Positions 1-6,233 of a stretch of DNA of 9,481 nt are shown here, one piece after another. The notes beneath the pieces are model-generated. The model was not told the DNA's origin. It made no database searches and saw nothing but the letters and a program-made list of their open reading frames with translations. Both the position numbers and the translations under genes were made by a program. How positions within the stretch are numbered: the stretch's first letter is position 1; each line of letters opens with the position of its first letter. This stretch comes from Bacteroidota bacterium. GTDB taxonomy: Bacteria; Bacteroidota; Bacteroidia; Bacteroidales; UBA1556. The DNA is taken from NCBI GenBank assembly GCA_003648395.1, contig QMPB01000127.1, forward strand, positions 1-9,481, read 5' to 3'.

Positions 1-108
1 ATCGCCACCACCATTATATTTTACCAATGCAATTTGAATATTTGATTTATCAGCAGATGATAATAATATAATTAGAAATATTGGAATTATTATTTTTAAA
101 AAACGCAT
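1..108 (-). CDS. DUF4159-type exported protein, N-terminal 36 residues only
   Basis: The reading frame opens at an ATG whose complement is at 106-108 and runs off the left edge without a stop, so only the N-terminus is visible. It begins with one Arg and one Lys followed by a hydrophobic stretch (LKIIIPIFLIILLSSA), a likely signal peptide or membrane anchor. The mature start IQIALVKYNGGGD matches what I remember as the opening of the DUF4159 domain, ALVKYxGGGDWYxNP. The function of DUF4159 proteins is not known to me. The gene begins 10 bp after the rsmE stop, so the two are almost certainly co-transcribed. From memory this rsmE-DUF4159 order is common in Bacteroidota. No Shine-Dalgarno site is seen before the start. 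The assignment rests on about 13 residues and is therefore moderate. Confidence 0.7.
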   Translation of the reverse strand, partial: MRFLKIIIPIFLIILLSSADKSNIQIALVKYNGGGD

Positions 109-118
109 ATTATATTTT

Positions 119-835
119 TTAATCGTTGATAAAATGTATGGTATTGCAAGCCACCATTGCTGCAGTTTCGGTACGTAGGCGCTCAATTCCCATCTTTACA
201 GCAATAAAACCTTTATTCTGAGCTAGAGTTACCTCTTCGTTATTAAAATCGCCTTCAGGCCCAATAAGTATGCATACATCTTTGCCTTTTTTATATTCTT
301 GCTTAAGGTCTTTTTGTGTTTCGTCTATCAAATGAGCAATGTATAATTCTTCTTCTTTTATGTTTTCTAAAAAAGTAGTATAGCTTTTAGCCTCGTTCAA
401 AATAGGGTGATAGGCTTTTAGCGACTGCTTCATTGCCGAAGTAATTATAGTATTACTACGTTCTTGTTTTAAAACCTTGCGCTCAGAATGTTTCGTTATT
501 ATTGGTGTAATCTCATCAATGCCCATCTCTGTGGCCTTCTCTAGAAACCACTCAAAGCGCTTTATGTTTTTCGTGGGAGCTACAGCAATATGAATTTTAT
601 AATTACGCTTTCCCTTTTCCGAAATATGCTTATCAATTTTTAATAAACATTGCTTCTTCTGAACATCATCAATGGTGCATTCAAACCAATTTCCTAATCC
701 ATCAGTAGCCTGTACCTTGTCTGATACTGATAAGCGCAAAACTTTAGATGCATGTTTTGCCTCTTCGCCTTGTAAAAGAATATGTCCACTTTTACGATTA
801 ATCCACTGCGGATTTTCTATATAAAAAAGATGCAT
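119..835 (-). CDS. rsmE: 16S rRNA (uracil-1498-N3)-methyltransferase RsmE
   Basis: RsmE uses S-adenosylmethionine to methylate N3 of U1498 in 16S rRNA helix 44, in the cytoplasm. The 238-residue length is normal for the family. Residues 1 to about 70 form the PUA-like RNA-binding domain, with the typical HASKVLRLSVSD segment (28-39). Residues 75-238 form the SPOUT methyltransferase domain. Its signatures are FLEKATEMGIDEITPI (97-112) with SERK (117-120), the cofactor-knot loop IGPEGDFNNEE (191-201), and GIERLRTETAAM (216-227). GPEGDF is an ordinary family variant of GPEGG. The ATG at 833-835 is preceded by a weak AGG (complement of 843-845). A promoter-like box lies in the 78-bp gap before it, so the gene may be expressed separately from the upstream operon. 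The identification is secure. Confidence 0.97.
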   Translation of the reverse strand: MHLFYIENPQWINRKSGHILLQGEEAKHASKVLRLSVSDKVQATDGLGNWFECTIDDVQKKQCLLKIDKHISEKGKRNYKIHIAVAPTKNIKRFEWFLEKATEMGIDEITPIITKHSERKVLKQERSNTIITSAMKQSLKAYHPILNEAKSYTTFLENIKEEELYIAHLIDETQKDLKQEYKKGKDVCILIGPEGDFNNEEVTLAQNKGFIAVKMGIERLRTETAAMVACNTIHFIND

Positions 836-881
836 TATTACCTATTTTTGAGGGTTTTTCTGTTTTAATAAATTGCTAGCT

Positions 882-889
882 CAAAAGTA
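882..889 (-). promoter_or_regulatory. Candidate Bacteroidota -7 promoter box upstream of rsmE
   Basis: Read on the minus strand the bases are TACTTTTG, an exact match to the Bacteroidota -7 consensus TAnnTTTG. It would give an rsmE leader of about 40 nt. No TTTG or TTG stands about 19-20 bp upstream, so the -33 half is missing or degenerate. An 8-mer with six fixed positions occurs by chance fairly often in AT-rich DNA. The placement in the only sizeable gap of this gene string favours a real site. Confidence 0.4.
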
Positions 890-913
890 TAACTAAAATC
901 CAGTTGCTTGTTA

Positions 914-1552
914 TTAATCTGCTTTTCCCCACCTTACTAAACTGTATGCAACTCTATTACCATTATTATCAGGCATACTTATTCTTAATATAATTCCAAT
1001 ATCAATGGTATAAAAGTCATAACCAATATCACTACGGTTTATCAATGGTAATTGTCTAATATTTCGTGCTTCTATTGCCGGAAAACTTCCCGCCGAACAT
1101 TTTACATCATCCTTTAGATGATAGATTATTCTGTATGTATGACTAATAGTATCCCCTGAAGTAATAACAATATTATCTTCTATGGTGTCGGCATCATTTT
1201 TATGGTAGAAAAATCGCTCTCCCTTTTCGTCAACAAGATATGCCGCCGAATCGCGAAGATATTGTGTGAAATTGCTGTTAGAAGCTGAGCGGTATTCATA
1301 ATAGGTGTTTTCATTAATTTCAGTAGTTCCTATAATATATGTACTGTCAATTCCTAGATATGTATAATTCCCATTATTATCCATGGCAATAATGTCATAA
1401 ATCCAGTAATTTCCAACCTCTTTGGGCGAATAACTAACTTCTCCTTCAAGTATTTTATCAATACTTTTATCTTCTTGTTTTTCGCAAGAATAATTAATGC
1501 CAATGATAAAGATGGAGACAAATAATAGTATTATTGATTTCTTAAACTTCAT
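914..1552 (-). CDS. Predicted outer-membrane/surface lipoprotein of unknown function
   Basis: The 212-residue protein starts with a lipoprotein signal peptide: MKFKK, a hydrophobic core (about 6-19), then INYSC with Cys23 as the likely lipidated residue. Asn at -3 makes the lipobox weaker than usual. The stretch after Cys23 (EKQEDKS) is charged and contains an acidic pair, loosely like the lipoprotein export signal that sends Bacteroidota lipoproteins to the cell surface. The mature part is rich in Tyr, Asp and Asn and predicted beta-rich, with segments such as PKEVGNYWIYD (43-53) and YLRDSAAYLVDEKGERFFYH (98-117). These resemble uncharacterised Bacteroidota lipoproteins. One further Cys (152) is present. 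The start codon lies 3 bp after the upstream TPR gene's stop, with AAGG just before it, so it is the last gene of the four-gene operon. No enzymatic motif was recognised. Confidence 0.85.
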   Translation of the reverse strand: MKFKKSIILLFVSIFIIGINYSCEKQEDKSIDKILEGEVSYSPKEVGNYWIYDIIAMDNNGNYTYLGIDSTYIIGTTEINENTYYEYRSASNSNFTQYLRDSAAYLVDEKGERFFYHKNDADTIEDNIVITSGDTISHTYRIIYHLKDDVKCSAGSFPAIEARNIRQLPLINRSDIGYDFYTIDIGIILRISMPDNNGNRVAYSLVRWGKAD

Positions 1553-1555
1553 ACC

Positions 1556-2164
1556 TTATTTAATTTTATTTAAACCTTCGGTGGCCGATTCGTTATTGGG
1601 ATATAATAGCAATGCCTTATTAAATAGAACTTTTGCTTCGCGCAATTTGCCAAGATAATAATTATTCCAAGCAGCACCAATTACCACCTCGTAAGTAAAA
1701 GGATATTGATTTAAAATGAGCTTATAAATAGGCTCTGCTTTCGAGTATTTAGCCGAATTAAGATAAATCTGAGCAAGCTTTAGATTTGCCGTATAATTAT
1801 TTGGCGCCATTACTAATATTTTATTATAAATAGTTATTACTTCTTGCCAATTTCCTAATGCCGACTCAGGGTATGTTTTCCCAAAAAGAGCTTCAATACT
1901 TAGAGGCTTTAGCGTCTGACAAATACTGTAATACTCAATGCTCTGAGGTAGTTGCCCCGCCAAATAATTGAGCCATCCTAAACGTAGGTTTATGGCGTAT
2001 GACTCTTTGTCGTAAATTTTTATTAATTCGGCTGCTGCCTCACTATATTTTTCATTGCTTTCTAGCGTATAGCTTTTTGCAAATGCATTTGTATTATTTT
2101 GCGAAAATACAGATGTATTAGCAAAAAGAATTGCTGATATTATTAGATATTTTAAAATTTCCAT
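1556..2164 (-). CDS. Exported tetratricopeptide-repeat protein
   Basis: The 202-residue protein has a signal peptide (MEILKYLIISAILFANTSVFSQ, likely cleaved near residue 21-23), so it acts in the periplasm or at a membrane surface. The mature part is almost entirely TPR helices, about five repeats: roughly 26-55, 57-90 (core LGWLNYLAGQLPQSIEYY), 91-123 (LGNWQEVITIYNKIL), 125-157 (LAQIYLNSAKYSKAEPIYK) and 158-192 (LGKLREAKVLFNKALLLYPN). Such repeats bind proteins, and no catalytic motif is seen. Its first 13 bases overlap the 3' end of the barrel gene, in another frame. An unusually strong AGGAGGA ribosome-binding site lies inside that gene. Position and fold suggest it partners the adjacent barrel protein. 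The TPR fold is well supported but the role is inference. Confidence 0.9.
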   Translation of the reverse strand: MEILKYLIISAILFANTSVFSQNNTNAFAKSYTLESNEKYSEAAAELIKIYDKESYAINLRLGWLNYLAGQLPQSIEYYSICQTLKPLSIEALFGKTYPESALGNWQEVITIYNKILVMAPNNYTANLKLAQIYLNSAKYSKAEPIYKLILNQYPFTYEVVIGAAWNNYYLGKLREAKVLFNKALLLYPNNESATEGLNKIK

Positions 2165-3507
2165 TGTATTCCTCCTGCAATATTAAAATGTGAATAATCT
2201 ATTAAGTTATTATTGGAATTATTTACTCTATCTCTTCCTCTATTCTGACCTCCATTAGATTCTTCTTCCTCGGGAATATCTTGATATTGCTCCATAGTGC
2301 TAAGAATATATTGAGGGCCAACATAAAAGTTTATGCTTGGATTAAGAACGTAGATAAGTCTACCACCAAACAAAGCCTTGGTTTTATATGAAGTTTCAAA
2401 AGTGTAATTTGAACTAAGCATAGTAAAGTTTTGTACATTGCCAATTATTACCGATCCTTCAAGCCATAGTTTATTATATATTTTTCCACCTACTTTTTGG
2501 TAAATGACTGGTTTTAGCATATCATTATCCGATTTGAAAGCCGATATTTCTGTAATACTATATAAATTTAAGTTACCCTTAGGAAACCATTGTAAGCTTG
2601 CTCCAAATTGAAGATTCTTTCTTTCTAAGAAATTTGAATAAACAAAATTTGCCCCAAATCTCATGTTTTTATATAGATAGTTATAGCTAAAACCTGCCAT
2701 TAGGTTTGTGGTTTTATAGTTAAACTCTTCAATAACTAATGTGGAATCGTGCAATCCATAAGGGCTGCCTTCTACTCGGTGAAATCCAAAAGCGAAATCG
2801 ATACTAGATTTTGCATTGATGTGAATTCTTGGTTTTAGATTTACTATATGCTGTTTAAGTTTATAATTCTTAATATCAAAATACATACTATTTTCAGCAG
2901 CACTTATCATATCAATATCTGAGTATGAGTATCTAAAATCTATTTCTATATTCCGCGATGCAATAAAATATCCGCCTATACCTATGGTGTTAATTGTTTG
3001 CTGGTAGTCTGTTTGAGAATACACTTTTTCTTCATCTTTTCTTAAATCACTCTCGTCTATTAGGTTTATTATATTACCATTGATATAGCTAAGATAAAAA
3101 CTTCCGCGATGCTTCACGTTTATTAAGCTGTCCGCACTTTTGGTATTTGTAAAAAGTCTGTCGGTAAGGCAGTATTGCTTAGTATATAATAATGCCCTAT
3201 AGTATAAGTCTATAAAAAATAAATCTGATAATGCCAATTCATTTTGATTAATGCATTTATCAAAATAATAAGTAGAAGTATAATAGTCTGCAGTATAAAA
3301 ATATGCCACTGCCAATCGGTAATTTAAATAATAATAGTCAATATCATTTTTTGCAGCCACTTTGCCATAATATATTACAGAATCCCATGTGGCAGTATTA
3401 TAATGCTTCAAACTTTGTGTATTTATCTCTTTAAAACTGCTTTGCCCCATTATGTTGACAGCAAATGTGAGAGTAAAGAAAATACTTAATATTATTTTGT
3501 TTATCAT
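2152..3507 (-). CDS. Outer-membrane beta-barrel protein with short TPR-like N-terminus
   Basis: The 451-residue protein begins with a signal peptide (MINKIILSIFFTLTFAVNIMGQ, cleavage near residue 20-22). Residues about 25-125 are helical and TPR-like (LNYRLAVAYFYTADYYTSTYYF, 61-82). From about residue 135 to the end, alternating polar and aromatic strands with Gly and Asn turns (for example GIGGYFIASRNIEIDFRYSY) indicate an outer-membrane barrel. It ends in GGIQWKF, a C-terminal aromatic beta signal of the kind recognised by BamA. An acidic, Asn/Arg-rich low-complexity loop (about 409-434) is probably extracellular. The layout of periplasmic TPR followed by barrel recalls YaiO-like proteins, but I cannot confirm homology. 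ATGA overlap (3504-3507) with the upstream UT-M23 gene and the 13-bp overlap with the downstream TPR gene imply coupled expression. No substrate can be inferred. Confidence 0.85.
   Translation of the reverse strand: MINKIILSIFFTLTFAVNIMGQSSFKEINTQSLKHYNTATWDSVIYYGKVAAKNDIDYYYLNYRLAVAYFYTADYYTSTYYFDKCINQNELALSDLFFIDLYYRALLYTKQYCLTDRLFTNTKSADSLINVKHRGSFYLSYINGNIINLIDESDLRKDEEKVYSQTDYQQTINTIGIGGYFIASRNIEIDFRYSYSDIDMISAAENSMYFDIKNYKLKQHIVNLKPRIHINAKSSIDFAFGFHRVEGSPYGLHDSTLVIEEFNYKTTNLMAGFSYNYLYKNMRFGANFVYSNFLERKNLQFGASLQWFPKGNLNLYSITEISAFKSDNDMLKPVIYQKVGGKIYNKLWLEGSVIIGNVQNFTMLSSNYTFETSYKTKALFGGRLIYVLNPSINFYVGPQYILSTMEQYQDIPEEEESNGGQNRGRDRVNNSNNNLIDYSHFNIAGGIQWKF
2171..2177 (-). promoter_or_regulatory. 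Strong Shine-Dalgarno site for the TPR gene
   Basis: On the minus strand the sequence AGGAGGA-N6-ATG (site complement 2171-2177, ATG complement 2162-2164) is a near-perfect anti-SD match at good spacing. It sits within the last codons of the barrel gene, where it also encodes Gly-Gly of the final beta strand. No other gene in the window has a comparable site. It supports the ATG at 2162-2164 as the start of the TPR gene and suggests independent initiation instead of only termination-reinitiation. Confidence 0.65.
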
Positions 3508-5696
3508 CCTATATTTCTAGTAAAAGTATAATTCTCACCATCAATTTCAATCTTCCATTCTGTAGAATGGTCAGATTTAATATGATGAGTTGCTTTAATA
3601 TATTGCTTATGATTTCCTAAAATTGTTTTGCCAAATTCAGATTGTAATTCAATTTCCGAATCGTCAAGAAATTGCTTCTGACTAATATACTTCATATTGT
3701 AAATAGGCTTAATAAATATATGGAAAGGAGCAATAAAATCTTGCAGTATTCTTATAAAACTAATATCAGAAATTGGTAAAATATCTTGTATTTCTACCCC
3801 TTTATAATAGCCAAATAATAACCTAAAACTCGATAGGTAAAACCAATATAAAGGGTCTGATTTTGAGCCTTTATACGAAGAGAAAATAAGTTCATTATTG
3901 GTAATAGTAAAAAATGCAAAACTATTTGTTGCAGAACTATGAATGTAGGTTTGATTATTAAAATCCACCTCTACATTCCATTTTAATTCTTCCTTTGAGA
4001 ACTTACTATGCTTACCTTTTAGCTCCCACTGAATCTTTTGTCCCGGCGTGAATTTAAAAGCCTGAGTTAAAGCATTATTATTTGCGATACTTTCCACTGT
4101 ATCATTAAGCTTAGGAATGGAAGAACTATAAAAACTAAAATCATCAGCCTGCTTTTTTATAAATGGACCAAGAGCAAATTTTATGGTCTTAGACCCAATA
4201 AATGCTGTTTTCTGAATTTGGAAATGAATATGAGGATATGGTGATCGTCCCGAATTTCCAACATTGGCAATTAGCTCTCCTTTGCGGAGCCATTGTCCTT
4301 TATACACTTTAAAAGTTCCTGCTTTTATATGACTTATCTGGCTATAAATTTGCTCGCCATGTTTGATGATGATACTATTTCCCCAATTATTATCAATGTC
4401 CATCTCTCCAATTACATTATCATCAAGTCCATCTACAATCTCAATTACCTCACCAGCAGCCGGAGCTATAATCGGCTTATTATAACAGTAATAGTCTTCT
4501 ATTTCGTTACCTTCGTTTTTATATGCTTTCCCAGAATCATTTATTATAAAATCCCACGCATATTGCCATTCTCCTTTATGAGTAATATCTCCATTATGGC
4601 CTTGGTTAATAGTCCATTGCCCAAAAAATGGCAACCCTATTGATATTGGCGAACTATTTCCAAATCGCTTATAAAAGTTTATATTTGAATAAAGGTTTTT
4701 CTCTGGAGAGAATTGCTGAATACTTACTATCTCTGGTTTTCGGAGATTCCTTACTCGGTATTTTAGTACTAGCAAAAAGCTTAGTACTACTATATTAAAA
4801 GGAAGAGAGTATGTAGATAGTTGATAAATCTCTAAAATCTCACTGGTGCCACTTACTAAAATAGATAGTATTGGTATTAGTAAAACAGTAATTAGGAACG
4901 AATACCACGATGGAATAATAAAAAATCCCCCAATGGCAATGGCTGTTAATATGAAATTAAATCCTATATAGCCGTAGTTTAAATCCCCCAAATTTGCTCC
5001 TATAATTTGATAATATCCATATGCAGCATAGAATCCTAATAGGCTTAGTACAAATGATATACGGGAGTTTATCAATATTGCAATTGCAATTATTATTCCT
5101 GCGTAAATATTATACTGGAAAAATATGGCTCCCAAAGAAACAAAATACATCTGTAAAGATAGGGGCAAAGCTATTCCTTTGATGCTAAGATGTGTGTTTA
5201 GCAATTCGGTGCCTCCCAATAATACCAAGTCATTATATGAGTATACGCCAAGCTCACTAATTTCTAAAGAAGTATAGTGGCGAGCGGCAAGGCTAACAAT
5301 CCATATTCCCAAAAGAAATGGAATACTTAAAAAAGGTAATGTATATTTTGCTAGAATGGCCTCTATTACTACTGTAATAAAAAGTGTTAGTACCGACGAA
5401 AAAATAACTAATAAAGCAAATTCGAAGCTAAATTGATAATAAATTCCTAAACCCAAGCCTACTAATAAACTATTAAAACCATATAATCCATTAATGATTT
5501 TTGATTTGTTAAGACCTAATAATAAAGCTGAAATATGGCTTGCCGATATTGCTATTATTCCACTAATACCAGCATTTAAACTGAAAAATGAAACTAATAA
5601 TAATACAGCACCGAGTAGTTTGCTGTCCGAGAAAAAAATCTGAGAATAGCTACTCAATAAACTTCTTAATATTTGCTGTAAATTAGTTTTTAGCAT
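3504..5696 (-). CDS. Urea transporter (UT family) fused to an M23-type peptidase domain
   Basis: This 730-residue protein has three parts. Residues about 8-315 are a UT-family channel with both pseudo-repeats. Repeat 1 has QIFFSDSKLLG (19-29), GLYGFNSLLVG (70-80) and LPFLSIPFLLGIW (120-132). Repeat 2 has AIFFQYNIYAG (190-200) and YGYIGFNFILTAIAIGGFF (241-259). UT channels pass urea down its gradient across the inner membrane. Residues about 355-510 are an M23/LytM domain with candidate zinc ligands His373 and Asp382 (THKGEWQYAWDF), the active-site His456 (ISHI) and PHIHFQ (His489, His491), preceded by GNSGRS. Catalytic residues look intact. Residues about 520-727 are beta-rich and unassigned. 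M23 enzymes usually cut peptide cross-links in peptidoglycan. First gene of a four-gene operon; ATGA overlap with the next gene. No urease genes are near. The positive stretch after the last helix complicates where the peptidase domain sits. The fusion is continuous in one frame. Confidence 0.88.
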   Translation of the reverse strand: MLKTNLQQILRSLLSSYSQIFFSDSKLLGAVLLLVSFFSLNAGISGIIAISASHISALLLGLNKSKIINGLYGFNSLLVGLGLGIYYQFSFEFALLVIFSSVLTLFITVVIEAILAKYTLPFLSIPFLLGIWIVSLAARHYTSLEISELGVYSYNDLVLLGGTELLNTHLSIKGIALPLSLQMYFVSLGAIFFQYNIYAGIIIAIAILINSRISFVLSLLGFYAAYGYYQIIGANLGDLNYGYIGFNFILTAIAIGGFFIIPSWYSFLITVLLIPILSILVSGTSEILEIYQLSTYSLPFNIVVLSFLLVLKYRVRNLRKPEIVSIQQFSPEKNLYSNINFYKRFGNSSPISIGLPFFGQWTINQGHNGDITHKGEWQYAWDFIINDSGKAYKNEGNEIEDYYCYNKPIIAPAAGEVIEIVDGLDDNVIGEMDIDNNWGNSIIIKHGEQIYSQISHIKAGTFKVYKGQWLRKGELIANVGNSGRSPYPHIHFQIQKTAFIGSKTIKFALGPFIKKQADDFSFYSSSIPKLNDTVESIANNNALTQAFKFTPGQKIQWELKGKHSKFSKEELKWNVEVDFNNQTYIHSSATNSFAFFTITNNELIFSSYKGSKSDPLYWFYLSSFRLLFGYYKGVEIQDILPISDISFIRILQDFIAPFHIFIKPIYNMKYISQKQFLDDSEIELQSEFGKTILGNHKQYIKATHHIKSDHSTEWKIEIDGENYTFTRNIG

Positions 5697-5700
5697 TCTA

Positions 5701-5708
5701 CAAATTTA
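5701..5708 (-). promoter_or_regulatory. Candidate -7 promoter box of the UT-M23 operon
   Basis: On the minus strand the bases are TAAATTTG, an exact TAnnTTTG match, followed by only TAGA before the ATG. If used, transcription would start at or very near the ATG, giving a leaderless or nearly leaderless mRNA. No TTTG is found at the expected -33 distance. It is the only strict match upstream of this gene in the intergenic region, but a chance match remains quite possible. Confidence 0.3.
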
Positions 5709-5905
5709 AGTAAAAAAGCAGGGTATATATATTTAATGTTTTTATTTATCATTAGGTATATTGACACGCATTATTATTAAAACTTGTGTTTTAGAAAGAG
5801 GCTGTATTCAGAATTCTTGTAACGAGAGAATATTAATTTGATATTATAGCTTTTGGAATAATAATTGTTTAAATAAATTAAATCAGTAATGTGTAAAAAA
5901 ATGTT

Positions 5906-5913
5906 TAGATTTG
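5906..5913 (+). promoter_or_regulatory. Candidate -7 promoter box for the small lipoprotein gene
   Basis: TAGATTTG matches the Bacteroidota -7 consensus TAnnTTTG. Transcription would begin near 5918-5920, giving an A-rich leader of about 28 nt before the ATG at 5948, which is typical for the phylum. A clear -33 TTG at the right distance is missing. It probably also drives the amidotransferase gene downstream, since the 46-bp gap before that gene shows no such box. Confidence 0.45.
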
Positions 5914-5947
5914 TTCTTTGCATTATTAGCTAAAAAAAGAAATAGAT

Positions 5948-6187
5948 ATGAAGAAATTAAGATTTATAGTGCTAGGCTTGAGTATAGGATTTGTGGGAGT
6001 AGCATTAACTTCTTGCGAGCCAATGAGCGATTGCAAATCATGCGAGGTAGTAACATATCAAATAAGTACAGGAGCCGAACTCGATCGCCAGCCAGCTATC
6101 GAATTTTGTGGTAGCGATCTCGATTCAAAAGAAAACTCTCTCCCAGTTATTAGTGGTGATGAGAGAACTGTTTGGGAGTGTAACTAG
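5948..6187 (+). CDS. Small cysteine-rich lipoprotein
   Basis: The 79-residue protein starts with a clear lipoprotein signal peptide: MKKLRF, a hydrophobic core, then the lipobox LTSC with Cys23 as the lipidation site. The mature part of about 57 residues has four more cysteines: the pair C29-K-S-C32, then C54 and C78. Their spacing would allow two disulfides in the oxidising envelope. The layout (CxxC, then VVTYQ, then a CGxDLD-type segment, then WEC near the C-terminus) resembles small uncharacterised Bacteroidota lipoproteins I have seen. No function is known to me. The ATG is preceded by an A-rich leader and a TAnnTTTG box. Overlapping frames on the same strand lack a signal peptide and coherent composition, so this frame is the real gene. 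It is too short for a metal-binding or redox role to be claimed from CxxC alone. Confidence 0.85.
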   Translation: MKKLRFIVLGLSIGFVGVALTSCEPMSDCKSCEVVTYQISTGAELDRQPAIEFCGSDLDSKENSLPVISGDERTVWECN

Positions 6188-6233
6188 AAGAATAAATATA
6201 TTAATAAATTACACTAATTAGCACCAATATAGA

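Larger units (their letters stand above)
5697..5947. promoter_or_regulatory. Divergent intergenic region between the UT-M23 operon and the small lipoprotein gene
   Basis: These 251 bp are strongly AT-rich and carry no open frame with protein character and no RNA gene that I can recognise. The region should hold both divergent promoters, and each side has one TAnnTTTG box (5701-5708 minus, 5906-5913 plus). An imperfect AT-rich palindrome at 5862-5880 and a TATATATA run near 5724-5731 are within chance expectation. No riboswitch-like structure was evident by eye. Confidence 0.6.

Noticed and set aside
4293..4643. Open frame of 116 codons on the plus strand
   Set aside because: It lies antisense inside the M23 part of the UT-M23 gene. 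It has no coherent domain or leader, and AT-rich coding DNA gives such mirror frames readily.
3504..5696. Urease or urea-catabolism locus
   Set aside because: Only the channel domain points to urea. No urease subunit, accessory protein or allophanate gene is in the window.
5761..5766. Perfect sigma70-like -35 TTGACA
   Set aside because: No matching -10 follows at 16-18 bp, and Bacteroidota use a different consensus (TTTG and TAnnTTTG).
5862..5880. Imperfect palindrome TAATTGTTTAAATAAATTA
   Set aside because: Seven of nine pairs match and it is almost pure A/T, so it is expected by chance here. No second copy was seen.
5911..6114. Open frame of 67 codons on the plus strand
   Set aside because: It overlaps the small lipoprotein in another frame, is Arg-rich without pattern, and has no signal peptide. 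The lipoprotein frame explains this DNA.
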